A DNA stretch of 64,000 bases from an uncultured Mollicutes bacterium (lineage in GTDB: Bacteria; Bacillota_I; Bacilli_A; Acholeplasmatales; Anaeroplasmataceae): NCBI GenBank assembly GCA_900540175.1, contig UQFG01000006.1, positions 23,277-87,276 of the forward strand. The letters run 5' to 3'. Below the pieces are notes generated by a model. The model was given only the letters and a program-made list of their open reading frames with translations. It had not been told where the DNA came from and searched no databases. Shown here piece by piece: positions 10,101-18,473 of the stretch. A program made the position numbers and the translations under genes. Each line of letters begins with the position of its first letter. Position 1 is the stretch's first letter.

Positions 10101-10741
10101 TGAAGCGGATTCAATGCATTGGCTCTGAATTTAGCAACTGCATCCCGGTCTAATAGACGGTCGAATACAGCATAATCGACCGGTTCAATGGTATTTACTT
10201 CATGAGACGTTCTGAAACCGTCAAAGAAATGTAAGAACGGAATACTTGTTTTAATGGCAGAAAGATGTGCAACCCCCGCCAAATCCATTGTTTCTTGAAC
10301 CGATCCGGCACATAACATCGCAAAACCGGTCTGACGGCAAGCCATAACGTCTTGATGATCGCCGAAGATCGCCAAACTTTGAGCGGCGATGGTACGAGCC
10401 GATACATGGATAACGCCCGGTAAACATTCACCGGCAATTTTATACATATTCGGAATCTTCAACAACAACCCTTGAGATGCGGTGTAAGTAGTTGTCAAAG
10501 CACCCGCTTCCAAAGATCCGTGAACAGTACCGGCAGCGCCTCCTTCCGATTGCATTTCAATTACTTTAACAGGCATTCCGAAAAGATTTTTCTTTCCTTG
10601 AGAAGCCCATTCATCGGTATACTCCGCCATCGGGGATGAAGGAGTAATCGGATAGATTCCGGCAACTTCCGTAAAAGCATAGGATGAATATGCCGCAGCG
10701 TAGTTCCCATCTATCGCCATGCGTTTTGTTTTCTCACTCAT
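7160..10741 (-). CDS. nifJ: Pyruvate:ferredoxin (flavodoxin) oxidoreductase
   Basis: 1193 residues, the usual length of the homodimeric single-chain enzyme that converts pyruvate and CoA to acetyl-CoA, CO2 and reduced ferredoxin. The N-terminal pyrimidine-binding domain starts around GIYPITPSSPMAE. Two 4Fe-4S ferredoxin motifs, CIQCNQCAFVCPHACIRP and CTGCGVCLTVCPGKP, lie near residues 690 and 750, and the thiamine-diphosphate domain has GDGWAYDIGYGGLDHV and the CGGCGE cluster ligand. AGGAGG precedes the ATG. It stands alone between its own promoter and terminator and marks an anaerobic energy metabolism. Confidence 0.97.
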   Translation of the reverse strand: MSEKTKRMAIDGNYAAAYSSYAFTEVAGIYPITPSSPMAEYTDEWASQGKKNLFGMPVKVIEMQSEGGAAGTVHGSLEAGALTTTYTASQGLLLKIPNMYKIAGECLPGVIHVSARTIAAQSLAIFGDHQDVMACRQTGFAMLCAGSVQETMDLAGVAHLSAIKTSIPFLHFFDGFRTSHEVNTIEPVDYAVFDRLLDRDAVAKFRANALNPLHPKTRGTAQNDDVYFQTRELQAQKYEGVSDVVEYYMDELAKATGRQYKPFSYYGAADAQRVIVAMGSVTECAEEVVDYLTARGEKVGILKVHLYRPFDTKKFLASMPKTVQKIAVLDRTIEQGALYEPLCLDVQSVYYNSKQAPLIVGGRYGLSSKDTTPDLINAVYTNLKQEEPKDHFTLGINDDIKYTSLSVTESIDVADPTTTELLFFGLGSDGTVGACKNISKIVGDYTEFYSQSYAAYDSKKSGGSTRLHLRFSKKPIRSTYLVNQPHFVSCSLDAYLDKFDMISGLRDGGTFLLNTVVDKDHIADRLPNSYKRILAQRHAKFYIIAANAAARECGFRPGLGVNTIMQSAFFKLNEQIMDYEEAKEHMKEFATKTYLRKGQELVDQNHKAIDMGGTKLVEVPVDPAWADLTDEVKTKDLSRPKFVRDIADVINAIQGDSLPLSAFAQFGDDCHMPQGTAAYEKRGVATDVPLWTPENCIQCNQCAFVCPHACIRPFLCTEEEVNNAPEGAKFLDATGFKGYKYTLQVSTLDCTGCGVCLTVCPGKPKKAADGTITKSPALTSHTMAASREANEAEICAYFYDHVTYKGDVAGTANAKNVQFSKPLFEFSGACGGCGETPYVKAVSQLFGDRMMVANATGCTSIYSGSYPSSPYTTNALGHGPAWANSLFEDNAEFGFGMHMAVETLRDRIQNVMALNRDEMPEEVQQLCVQWMENRSSGIMTKELAPKIVKAMEAIDAPYAKEILSLKDYLVKTSQWIIGGDGWAYDIGYGGLDHVIANNEDVNILVVDTEVYSNTGGQASKSSRTGAIAKFAAAGKPTSKKDLASIAMAYGHVYVATVSHGYNQNQVIKALKEAEAYQGPSIVICYSPCIAHNIKKGLFMSQMEAKKATECGYWPTFRYNPDLAKEGKNPFQMDSKEPDWSKYNDFLMNEGRYAQLVKINPERAKELLEHNLKDAQKRYANYVRLASMEYPNQK

Positions 10742-10781
10742 AATTTCCTCCTAATGAGATTCAATATAATTGTACGACTAT

Positions 10782-10810
10782 ATTATAATCTCTTTAAGGA
10801 AAATATTCAA
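10782..10810 (-). promoter_or_regulatory. Promoter of nifJ
   Basis: TTGAAT (10810-10805) and TATAAT (10787-10782) with a 17-base spacer on the minus strand, about 40 bases before the ATG. Confidence 0.8.
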
Positions 10811-10851
10811 CCACAGAAAAACAAAAAAACGCGAACTTTTCGACCGTTTTT

Positions 10852-11724
10852 TCAACTTTCCAACATCGTCAGATAAGTTGTTTTTACCGCATGTTTCGAT
10901 CGCAAAGTTCCTTCTGCAAGCGGCAAGCGCACGTTTTGCAGCATGAATCCCATCAAATAAAGCAAATACTTTATCAAAATCGGTGACACTTCCAAATAAA
11001 TCGCCTGCGTAACGGATAAAATTCCAAAATAGGTACTGCGGGAAATTTCAATATTTTTAGAAAAAGAATCCACAATCAATTTCAGTTCTTTGGGAAAAGC
11101 ATTCCCGATAACCGAAATAATTCCCTTCGCACCAAGTGCCATGGATGCAAGCATCGTTAAGTCGTCCCCACCGTAAAGAACGAAATTTTCATTGCAAAAA
11201 GCGGCTACTTGTGCTTGAAACGCCAAATTTCCGGAAGCTTCTTTTATTCCGATGATATTGGGATGATAAGAAAGAAACCGTACCGTTTCTTCATCCATCA
11301 CCAGACCGGTACGTTTGGGAACATGATAAACAACGATCGGATGATCGCAAGCATCGGCGATTTGGGTGAAATGACGCAACAATCCTTTGGTATTGCTTTT
11401 ATTGTAATAAGGCGTGATAACCAGATAACTGTCGATTTCCATTCCCTCAAACAGTCGGCTCATCGCAATCACTTTTTCGGTTACATTCGACAAAATTCCA
11501 ACCATTATTTTTATTTTACCGCCAACATGTCGACAAACAAAATCGACAATTTGCTTTTTTTCTTCATCCGATAAACTTTCCGCTTCCGCCGTTGTTCCTA
11601 AAACCACAATCCCGTCGGTTTGATTTTCAAGATGATAGTAAAGCAACCGTTCAAGAGCCGGATAGTCCACTTCGTTTTCTTCATTAAACGGGGTTACTAA
11701 AGCAACAATACTTCCTGTAAGCAT
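10852..11724 (-). CDS. dapA: 4-hydroxy-tetrahydrodipicolinate synthase
   Basis: A TIM-barrel lyase of the DapA/NanA family. GIKEASGN carries the Schiff-base Lys, VVYHVPKRTG carries the catalytic Tyr, and GTTAEAESLSDEE matches the T-T-x-E substrate loop. It joins pyruvate and aspartate semialdehyde in the diaminopimelate/lysine pathway; dapB is also present near 50.5 kb, which supports the DapA reading over N-acetylneuraminate lyase. The open frame starts at a GTG (11733) that overlaps the Shine-Dalgarno GAGGAG; the ATG at 11724, eight bases after it, is the likely start, giving 290 residues. A weak hairpin with a T-run follows the stop near 10826-10851. Confidence 0.88.
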   Translation of the reverse strand: MLTGSIVALVTPFNEENEVDYPALERLLYYHLENQTDGIVVLGTTAEAESLSDEEKKQIVDFVCRHVGGKIKIMVGILSNVTEKVIAMSRLFEGMEIDSYLVITPYYNKSNTKGLLRHFTQIADACDHPIVVYHVPKRTGLVMDEETVRFLSYHPNIIGIKEASGNLAFQAQVAAFCNENFVLYGGDDLTMLASMALGAKGIISVIGNAFPKELKLIVDSFSKNIEISRSTYFGILSVTQAIYLEVSPILIKYLLYLMGFMLQNVRLPLAEGTLRSKHAVKTTYLTMLES

Positions 11725-11763
11725 ATGATTCACTCCTCAGTTTAAAGTATGCAGACAAAAAGA

Positions 11764-11797
11764 AAAAGGACTATTATTTTCATAATAATCCTTTTTT
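11764..11797 (-). terminator. Terminator of cspA
   Basis: AAAAAGGA.TATTAT pairs with ATAATA.TCCTTTTT around a short loop with one mismatch; a T-run follows on both strands. Confidence 0.7.
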
Positions 11798-11813
11798 CTT
11801 CTATGCGAAATTT

Positions 11814-12017
11814 TTATTCGGCACTCTTAACTACATTCTTTGCCAGCGGACCGCGATCCCCGTCAACGACATCAAAAGTAACTTCTTCGCCTTCATTTAA
11901 TGTCTTATAGCCATCTGACAAAATTGCACTGAAATGAACAAAAACATCTTTTCCTTCTTCAGAAACAATGAAACCAAATCCCTTTTCGGCATTAAACCAT
12001 TTAACTTTACCCTTCAT
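11814..12017 (-). CDS. cspA: Cold-shock protein (CspA family)
   Basis: 67 residues forming a single cold-shock domain. [16 protein letters not shown] holds RNP1 and DVFVHFSAI holds RNP2, the two motifs that stack single-stranded RNA or DNA. The protein is expected to act as an RNA chaperone in the cytoplasm. The message should have a leader of about 70 bases from the promoter at 12091-12119, and the leader contains a tandem duplication of the ribosome binding site next to the ATG. Long leaders are usual for cold-shock genes, but the duplication is not. Confidence 0.95.
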   Translation of the reverse strand: MKGKVKWFNAEKGFGFIVSEEGKDVFVHFSAILSDGYKTLNEGEEVTFDVVDGDRGPLAKNVVKSAE

Positions 12018-12055
12018 CGGAAAACTCCTTTCAAAATCGGAAAACTCCTTTCAAA
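12016..12055 (-). repeat. Tandem duplication of the cspA ribosome binding site
   Basis: A 20-base unit, TTTGAAAGGAGTTTTCCGAT on the minus strand, occurs twice with no mismatch and no gap. Each copy contains AAAGGAG. The copy next to the gene places AAAGGAG at normal distance from the ATG; the second lies 20 bases further upstream. Confidence 0.95.
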
Positions 12056-12090
12056 CCAACCTTATAAGATATATTCATACCTTTAGAATA

Positions 12091-12119
12091 ATTATAACGC
12101 AAAAGCGCCTCAACTGCAA
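12091..12119 (-). promoter_or_regulatory. Promoter of cspA
   Basis: TTGCAG (12119-12114) and TATAAT (12096-12091), 17 bases apart on the minus strand. It overlaps the last codons of the upstream MFS gene. Confidence 0.7.
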
Positions 12120-13294
12120 GCATTTTGCGTCCCATTCTCTTTTTTTCCACAGTGAATCGAAAACAAAACGTAACCCAAACAGGCAAAAACAGATAAAAAA
12201 GCAATTAACCAATAAGAAAATAAATAACCCAGATGCTCAAAGAAATATCCGAATAAACTGTTGCCGATAAATTGAAACAACGACGTACAACCGGCCAAAA
12301 CCAATGCCCCTGTCGTCGTATTTTCCAGTCCTACCAATTTAGAAAGGTATTTCATATGGACAAACAAAATCGTTCCCCACGCAACCCCTCTTAACATCGC
12401 CGAAGGAATCAATACCGCAACCGGCAAATCCGTAAAACCCAGTAAAAACGACCGTAAAAAATAGACAATTCCCGCAAACAACAGTAAATACAGTTCCTTG
12501 GCCTTTTTAAACCAAATGCCAAGAAGAATGAGGGTCAGCGCTTCGGTTGCGATCATGCCCGCTGCCACAAAACCGTATGAGCCGGCAGAAAGCCCTTTGA
12601 TGTTGCAAAATAAAAGCGACACGTACGAATCGCCGATACCGTTTAGCGTTACTGTCAGTAAATAACAGGCAACATAAAAGAAAAACAAACGGTTGTTAAA
12701 CACGGCTTTCCAATTTCTTTTTTGATTTTCGACCTTCGTTTTGTTCTTCGGCAGGAAAAAATAAATCGCCACTGATGAAGCGATAAAAATCGAGCCTGAA
12801 ACAACAAACAACCACGAATATCCCAACCGGTCCGCCAACAAGCCACCCAGTGCCGAACCGAGAATATAACTGATCGATCCCATTACCCGGATTCTTGAAT
12901 ACTCCTGATCGGTGGTTTTGCAAAACCGAATGGCTTCGGAATCCAAAAACGTATAAAACGGAGCCATATGAATCGCCAACAAACCCGTTAAAATCAAAAT
13001 CCATTCCAACCGATCCGCTTTCGAATACAAAACAATGATGCTCCCGGCAACCAGTGAAATCAAGGAAGTCAATCGCCGAATGCGTTTCGAATCAACCGCC
13101 AAAAGATTCCAAATGGGATTGGCCAATAAATAACAAATCGTCGTAACGGAAATGGTTTGTCCGATCGTGCTTTCTTTTAACCCCAACGACGATAAATAAA
13201 GCGTCGTGTACGAATAAAAAAGCGCGTCCGCAAAATAAATCATCAAGAATAATATTTGGAAATACAAAAAACGTCGTTTGTTTGCCTGTTTCAT
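12110..13294 (-). CDS. Major facilitator superfamily permease
   Basis: 394 residues, very hydrophobic, with about 12 predicted membrane helices and short charged loops. The pattern LKESTIGQTISV...YLLANPIWNLLAVDSKRIRRLT in the first half and FDLPVA-type turns resemble the MFS_1-like/sugar-H+ symporter branch (LacY, nucleoside or oligosaccharide transporters), but the substrate cannot be read. GAGGGAG precedes the ATG. Transcribed away from pepT, with which it shares a spacer of only about 80 bases. Confidence 0.8.
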   Translation of the reverse strand: MKQANKRRFLYFQILFLMIYFADALFYSYTTLYLSSLGLKESTIGQTISVTTICYLLANPIWNLLAVDSKRIRRLTSLISLVAGSIIVLYSKADRLEWILILTGLLAIHMAPFYTFLDSEAIRFCKTTDQEYSRIRVMGSISYILGSALGGLLADRLGYSWLFVVSGSIFIASSVAIYFFLPKNKTKVENQKRNWKAVFNNRLFFFYVACYLLTVTLNGIGDSYVSLLFCNIKGLSAGSYGFVAAGMIATEALTLILLGIWFKKAKELYLLLFAGIVYFLRSFLLGFTDLPVAVLIPSAMLRGVAWGTILFVHMKYLSKLVGLENTTTGALVLAGCTSLFQFIGNSLFGYFFEHLGYLFSYWLIAFLSVFACLGYVLFSIHCGKKENGTQNACS

Positions 13295-13344
13295 ACTTAC
13301 TCCCTCATTTAAAACTGATTATAGCATACTTCTTTCTTTTGCGG

Positions 13345-13350
13345 TATAAT
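13345..13350 (+). promoter_or_regulatory. -10 box of pepT
   Basis: TATAAT on the plus strand 26 bases before the proposed TTG start. No good -35 box is seen at 16-18 bases. The box overlaps the first ATG of the open frame, which is why that ATG is not used as the start. Confidence 0.55.
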
Positions 13351-13375
13351 GAAATTTGAAAAGGAGAGGATACAC

Positions 13376-14596
13376 TTGACTGAATTACAAAAAAATATTT
13401 TGAATCGTTTTTTAAGGTATGTCCAAATCGACACGATGTCCGAAGAAGGTCGGCATCAAACACCCTCGACCGAAAAACAATTCGATTTGGCCTATTTGTT
13501 AAAAGAAGAATTGAGTGAACTCGGTTTAAAAGACATCACAGTCGATGAACACGGATTTGTTTACGCAACCTTACCTTCCAATCAGCAAAACTGCCCGCTA
13601 TCCATCGGACTGATTGCACATATGGATACCATTCCCGGATTCAGCGGCAAAAATGTCCGCCCTCAAGTGATTGAAAATTACGACGGAAAAGATATCGTTC
13701 TTTCTTCGATCACGTTAAGTCCAACCCAATTTCCCCGCCTAATGCAATTAAAAGGCAAAACATTGATTACCACCGACGGAACAACGGTATTGGGAGCCGA
13801 CGACAAAGCCGGAATTGCCAACATTATGGCCATGCTTTCTTATTTGGCCGCAAACCCAATGGTTCCTCATGCCGAAATCCATGTAGCTTTCACACCAGAT
13901 GAAGAAATCGGCGAAGGAATCGACTATTTCGATTTAAATCGGTTTCCATGTGATTTCGCCTATACGGTCGATGGCGGCTTATACAATGAAATCAATTATG
14001 AAAATTTCAATGCCGCATCCTGTCAAGTAAGCATCAAAGGATTGGATATTCATCCCGGTGATGCCAAAAATCAAATGAAAAACGCGACGGAAATCGCAAT
14101 GGAATTTCATCAGTTGTTGCCGGAAAACGAAAAACCGCAATACACGGAAAAGTACGAGGGATTTTTTCATTTGACCGATATGAAAGGCACCGTCGGCGAG
14201 GCGCGATTGGATTACATTATACGGGACCACGATCCAAATCAAATGATCCGCAAAAAACAGATCTTGGCGGACATTCAACACTTCTTATGCCGAAAGTACA
14301 ACGATCCAAACTTAATTCATCTTCACATCCAAGACAGTTACAGCAATATGAAAGCGTTGATCGATCGCGACCCGAGATCGGTCATCAGAGCCGAAAAAGC
14401 GATGGAAAAATTGAAAATCACCGCTTTATCCACGCCGATCAGAGGCGGTACCGACGGTGCTAGATTGACGGTGCGAGGACTCAATACGCCCAATTTGGGA
14501 ACAGGCGGTTACAATTGTCACGGTCCTTATGAGTTTGCCTGTTTAGAAGAAATGGAAACCGTCGTCCGTATTTTAATTGAAATCGTTCGACTTTAA
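13376..14596 (+). CDS. pepT: Peptidase T (tripeptide aminopeptidase)
   Basis: A two-zinc M20 peptidase that removes the N-terminal residue of tripeptides in the cytoplasm. Visible metal-site motifs are IAHMDTIPG, LGADDKAGIA, FTPDEEIGEG, YTVDGG and, near the C-terminus, GGYNCHGPYEFA; the inserted dimerisation domain lies between. The open frame begins at an ATG (13349) inside a -10 box, whereas AAGGAGAGG lies six bases before a TTG at 13376; starting there gives 406 residues, the normal family length. Transcribed alone, with a strong terminator shared with the convergent typA gene. Confidence 0.93.
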   Translation: MTELQKNILNRFLRYVQIDTMSEEGRHQTPSTEKQFDLAYLLKEELSELGLKDITVDEHGFVYATLPSNQQNCPLSIGLIAHMDTIPGFSGKNVRPQVIENYDGKDIVLSSITLSPTQFPRLMQLKGKTLITTDGTTVLGADDKAGIANIMAMLSYLAANPMVPHAEIHVAFTPDEEIGEGIDYFDLNRFPCDFAYTVDGGLYNEINYENFNAASCQVSIKGLDIHPGDAKNQMKNATEIAMEFHQLLPENEKPQYTEKYEGFFHLTDMKGTVGEARLDYIIRDHDPNQMIRKKQILADIQHFLCRKYNDPNLIHLHIQDSYSNMKALIDRDPRSVIRAEKAMEKLKITALSTPIRGGTDGARLTVRGLNTPNLGTGGYNCHGPYEFACLEEMETVVRILIEIVRL

Positions 14597-14640
14597 AAAA
14601 AACCGAAACAGTTTGTTTTTCATTCTGTTTCGGTTTTTTT
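14597..14640. terminator. Bidirectional terminator between pepT and typA
   Basis: AAAAAACCGAAACAG and CTGTTTCGGTTTTTT form a long stem with A-runs and T-runs on both sides, so it can serve both converging genes. Confidence 0.9.
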
Positions 14641-14641
14641 A

Positions 14642-16468
14642 TTAAGCTTCTTTTAACGCCCGATTTTTCGCATCGAATTTTTTGCGTTCGACCGTATCTA
14701 AGATCTTCTTACGAAGGCGAATATGTTTCGGTGTGATTTCAACCAATTCATCTTCATTGATAAATTCTAAACAGGCTTCCAATGACATGACTTTCGGTGT
14801 TTTCAATACCACCGTCATATCTTTGTTGGACGAACGCGTATTGGTTTGCTGTTTGGCTTTAACGACATTGACCGCCAAATCAAGTCCTTTATTCGCCTCG
14901 CCGACAATCATTCCTTCATAGATTTCTTCTCCCGGAGAAACGAACATCGTTCCGCGGTCTTCCAATGCACCAAGCGAATAAGCCGTTGCCTGCCCTTGTG
15001 CCATGGAAACCAAAACGCCGCTGGTCCGTTCGGCAATCGAAAAACTTTCGGCTTTCCGATAATCCGAAAAACGATGATTGATGATCCCGTATCCTTTGGT
15101 CATCGTCATAAAATCCGTATTAAAACCAATCAATCCTCTGGAAGGAATCGAATACATCAATCGGGTTTGCGTTTCCGTATGAGACATTTGTTCCATAACA
15201 GCATGACGGTTGCCCATCAATTCGATCACCGCACCGGCACTTTCGATCGGAACATCAATCACACATTCTTCATATGGTTCCAATAACAGACCGTTTTCTT
15301 CTTTCATAATAACTTGCGGTCTGGAAACTTGAAACTCATATCCTTCCCGTCGCATGGTTTCAATTAAAATTCCCAAATGCAGTTCGCCTCTGCCGGAAAC
15401 CAACCATTCTTCTTTCCGATCGATTCGTTTGACACGAAGCGATACATCTTTTTGAACTTCCCGGTAAAGCCGTTCTTCGATTTTGGTTGCGGTTACGGCT
15501 TTGCCGTCTTTTCCGCAAAACGGAGAGGTGTTGGTACCAAACGTCATTTGAACCGTCGGTTCGGAAATATGGATTTTTTCGAGTGGTTCTTCTTTTCCCA
15601 AAGTACAGATCGTCTCACCAACCGAAATATCGCCCAATCCGGCAACCGCTACAATATCCCCGGCAAAGCCGCTTTCAATTTCGATTCGGTCTAATCCAGA
15701 AAAACCGTACAGTTTCTGAACCCGAAACGTTTTGACGGAACCATCTAAACGACAACAGGAAACCACTTCACCCGAACGGATCGTTCCTCTTGTGATACGA
15801 CCGATCCCGATTCGACCGACGAAATCGGTATAATCCAACAAAGCCGGTTGCAGTTGCAACGGAGATTGAATGTCCCTAGAAGGAGAAGGAATTTCTTTTA
15901 TAATCAAATCCAATAGCGGTTCCATGCCCATTTGTTGCGGAATATCTAGCGACAGCGAACACGTATTATTGACCGCGGAAGCATAACAAACCGGAAAATC
16001 GAGTTCTTCCTCATCACATCCCAAATCAATGAACAATTCCAATACCTCATCGATTACTTCTTTCGGTCGGGCAGACGATTTGTCGATTTTATTAATAACC
16101 ACAATCGGTTTCAAATGTTGTTCAAAAGCCTTCTTCAAAACAAACCGCGTTTGAGGCATGGTTCCTTCATATGCATCGACCACCAAGATGACACCGTCAA
16201 CCATTTTCATAATCCGTTCCACTTCACCGGAAAAATCGGCATGGCCCGGCGTATCCAAAATATTGATTTTCGTATCTTTATACGTAATCGCCGTATTTTT
16301 AGCTAAAATGGTGATGCCTCTTTCTCGTTCAAGCACATTGGAATCCATCACCCGATCTTGGATGATTTGGTTTTCTCTGAACGTATGAGAACTTTTCAAC
16401 AATTTATCGACCAACGTCGTTTTTCCGTGATCCACATGAGCGATAATCGCAATATTCCGAATTTCCAT
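14642..16468 (-). CDS. typA: Ribosome-associated GTPase BipA/TypA
   Basis: A translational GTPase related to EF-G that acts on the 50S subunit during assembly and stress. G1 is AHVDHGKTT, G2 lies in RERGITI, G3 is DTPGHADF, G4 is NKID and G5 is ASAVN; the C-terminal part has the TypA-specific region PSRGLIGFNTDFMT. The open frame reaches an ATG at 16492, but GGAGGAG follows that ATG and precedes the one at 16468, so translation should start there with MEIRNIAII, giving 608 residues, the usual length. Confidence 0.95.
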   Translation of the reverse strand: MEIRNIAIIAHVDHGKTTLVDKLLKSSHTFRENQIIQDRVMDSNVLERERGITILAKNTAITYKDTKINILDTPGHADFSGEVERIMKMVDGVILVVDAYEGTMPQTRFVLKKAFEQHLKPIVVINKIDKSSARPKEVIDEVLELFIDLGCDEEELDFPVCYASAVNNTCSLSLDIPQQMGMEPLLDLIIKEIPSPSRDIQSPLQLQPALLDYTDFVGRIGIGRITRGTIRSGEVVSCCRLDGSVKTFRVQKLYGFSGLDRIEIESGFAGDIVAVAGLGDISVGETICTLGKEEPLEKIHISEPTVQMTFGTNTSPFCGKDGKAVTATKIEERLYREVQKDVSLRVKRIDRKEEWLVSGRGELHLGILIETMRREGYEFQVSRPQVIMKEENGLLLEPYEECVIDVPIESAGAVIELMGNRHAVMEQMSHTETQTRLMYSIPSRGLIGFNTDFMTMTKGYGIINHRFSDYRKAESFSIAERTSGVLVSMAQGQATAYSLGALEDRGTMFVSPGEEIYEGMIVGEANKGLDLAVNVVKAKQQTNTRSSNKDMTVVLKTPKVMSLEACLEFINEDELVEITPKHIRLRKKILDTVERKKFDAKNRALKEA

Positions 16469-16533
16469 AAATCTCCTCCATTTTAAAAACAAACTCTATT
16501 ATAACAAAATTTTGTTCGTCTTTCTATCAAAAC

Positions 16534-17622
16534 TTATTTTTTTTGATATTGCTTGATCGGCAATGCCAAAGCATAGACCAAATCGGGTTGTTTTTGATGC
16601 GCCAATTCCTTTAACAAATTCAAATAGCGAACGACACCTTGCACTTTCTTTTTGGTTGCCACTTTTAACAGATGGTTCAACGAGGCTTGAAACAAAGGGT
16701 TTGAACAATCGTACAATTTATCCGTATAAAGTTGTAAAGATGGGTTCTTGTTTAAAAAACGATAAATCGATGCCACCAAATACGGTGTTTTCTTTCGCAT
16801 CGCAACCGAATACGGTTTTAAAGCGATGAGTTCGTAAATTTTAACGATTTCCAACCCGATCGAATAACAAGCCAGATCCATCACATCCGGATCGGCATGA
16901 TGAAACTGTTGTAGTTTCAAGATCAAATCCATTCGCCACAACACCCGGTGCAACGAAGGATCGGCTTGGGGATATTGAGTTTGATACGCTTCTTTCAACT
17001 CGTTTAGCTTGCTTGGATAATCACCTTTGTTTTGGTAAGAATCCAGCACATTTTCCGCCAACTCCAACAAACCGCTTTGTTTTTGGTGATCGATGGCAAT
17101 TTGATAAATTTGCTTTAAGTAGCGGTTGCATTCTTCGTAGTAGGAATGCACCAATGCCTCCAAATCCACTTTTTTCACACTGACTTCATCGGCCGAGTAA
17201 ATAAAATAACTGAATTCTTTTTGCTGAATGCTGCGCGTATCCAAAATACAGTAGGCTAGTGTATCCGAACTGTACGTACGGTTGGCCGGATGCCCCACCA
17301 CATCATTACGAATATATTTCAACTCCCGTAGTTCTTTATTGGAATTGATATTGATGAAGTTTTTACTTTTGGTTAACGAATAGGCCAAAGCATAAAGCGA
17401 GTCGATCGAAACAAACAATCCTTGTAACAAGGCATAAAGTCGTAAAATTTTTTCCGAAACCTGATCAAACGGAAATTCTTTTTCAAAATAAGCCTTTTGG
17501 ATTTCATTGGTCGCTTCCAGTGCACAAAGCGCCGATGCGATCGGAAATTTCTTATGTTCGATATAATACTTGATATCAAATTGTTCGATCTGTTTTTCGT
17601 TTTCCAATACCAGTTTTTCCAC
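16534..17622 (-). CDS. Unrecognised 362-residue protein with a HEPN-like motif
   Basis: I do not recognise this family. The protein is mostly alpha-helical and polar, with no signal peptide or membrane segment. R105-N-D-V-V-G-H111 followed by PANR in the N-terminal third matches the R-polar-x(3-4)-H pattern of HEPN domains, many of which are RNases, and similar IRNDxVGHP strings occur in HEPN-like proteins of unknown role. The C-terminal 200 residues are helical and repeat-like without a clear motif. It lies 11 bases downstream of the pyridoxal kinase gene and is probably cotranscribed with it and the M42 peptidase gene. Function unknown; the HEPN reading is an inference. Confidence 0.75.
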   Translation of the reverse strand: MEKLVLENEKQIEQFDIKYYIEHKKFPIASALCALEATNEIQKAYFEKEFPFDQVSEKILRLYALLQGLFVSIDSLYALAYSLTKSKNFININSNKELRELKYIRNDVVGHPANRTYSSDTLAYCILDTRSIQQKEFSYFIYSADEVSVKKVDLEALVHSYYEECNRYLKQIYQIAIDHQKQSGLLELAENVLDSYQNKGDYPSKLNELKEAYQTQYPQADPSLHRVLWRMDLILKLQQFHHADPDVMDLACYSIGLEIVKIYELIALKPYSVAMRKKTPYLVASIYRFLNKNPSLQLYTDKLYDCSNPLFQASLNHLLKVATKKKVQGVVRYLNLLKELAHQKQPDLVYALALPIKQYQKK

Positions 17623-17633
17623 GAGGTTTACCT

Positions 17634-18461
17634 CTACGACAACTTTTCGATCAATAACTTCAAAGCCGGTTCAAAATGGACACCGTACCAATGAACATCG
17701 CGATCGGCGACTGTTTGACGGATCGCTTCCACCGTAAATTCACAGGCGATCTGAGCGGAATCGACCATCGTTTTTCCCCGCATCATAGAAGCGAAAAAAG
17801 CGCTGGCAAAACAATCACCCGTTCCGTGAAACAAATAAGGAATGCGTTCCGTAAAATAGTAGGTAAATGCCTTTTGATCGTAGGTCAGACTCCCCAATTC
17901 ATGATCACTAAAATGAACGCCGGTCAACACAACACTGGCACCGGTCAAATCCGATAAGGTTGCGGCCAACTTTTCCAATTCCTCTTTTGAAAAGTGTTCT
18001 TGATACGGGGTTTGTGTCAACAGGCATGCTTCTGTAATATTCGGCACCAATACATCGGCACGGCGACACAACCGCAACATTTCTTGCGGAAATGAAGGAG
18101 CAAAACCGGGATAAAGTTTTCCGTGATCGGCCATACACGGATCCACCACTTTCAAAGCATTGGGTTTGGAACAAGAATCGAAAATCGATAGAATGAAATC
18201 GATTTGTTCCACACTTCCGATATACCCGGTATAAAAACCGTCGAATAAAATCTTTTCGTTATTCCAATGCTTTTCGATCTTCGGCATTTCTTGCGTCAAA
18301 TCACAAAACGTAAAATTTTTAAAACCACCGGTATGCGTCGATAAAACCGCCGTCGGTAAAACCGAAGCCTCCACGCCGGCTGCCGAAATGATCGGTAACG
18401 CAACCGTTAAGGAACACTGTCCCACACAAGAGATATCTTGGATTGTTAAAATTCTTTTCAT
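17634..18461 (-). CDS. Pyridoxal/pyridoxamine kinase
   Basis: 275 residues of the ribokinase fold, PdxY-like branch. It starts RILTIQDISCVGQCSLTVALP, has LPTAVLSTHTGGF near residue 40, DPCMADHGKLY for the phosphate and Mg site, and HGTGDCFASAFFA containing the GTGD anion hole with the catalytic Asp. It phosphorylates B6 vitamers as part of the pyridoxal phosphate salvage route. This supplies cofactor for enzymes such as the C-S lyase encoded at 20.8 kb. Located 12 bases after the M42 peptidase gene and just before the unrecognised HEPN-like gene, in one probable operon. Confidence 0.88.
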   Translation of the reverse strand: MKRILTIQDISCVGQCSLTVALPIISAAGVEASVLPTAVLSTHTGGFKNFTFCDLTQEMPKIEKHWNNEKILFDGFYTGYIGSVEQIDFILSIFDSCSKPNALKVVDPCMADHGKLYPGFAPSFPQEMLRLCRRADVLVPNITEACLLTQTPYQEHFSKEELEKLAATLSDLTGASVVLTGVHFSDHELGSLTYDQKAFTYYFTERIPYLFHGTGDCFASAFFASMMRGKTMVDSAQIACEFTVEAIRQTVADRDVHWYGVHFEPALKLLIEKLS

Positions 18462-18473
18462 ATAGTCTCCTTT

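Noticed and set aside
10852-11724. N-acetylneuraminate lyase instead of DapA
   Set aside because: Both share the fold, but no sialic acid genes are near and dapB is in the window; DapA remains the better reading, though not proven.
14846-15286. 146-codon plus-strand frame opposite typA
   Set aside because: Antisense to a conserved GTPase with all G motifs; no start signal.
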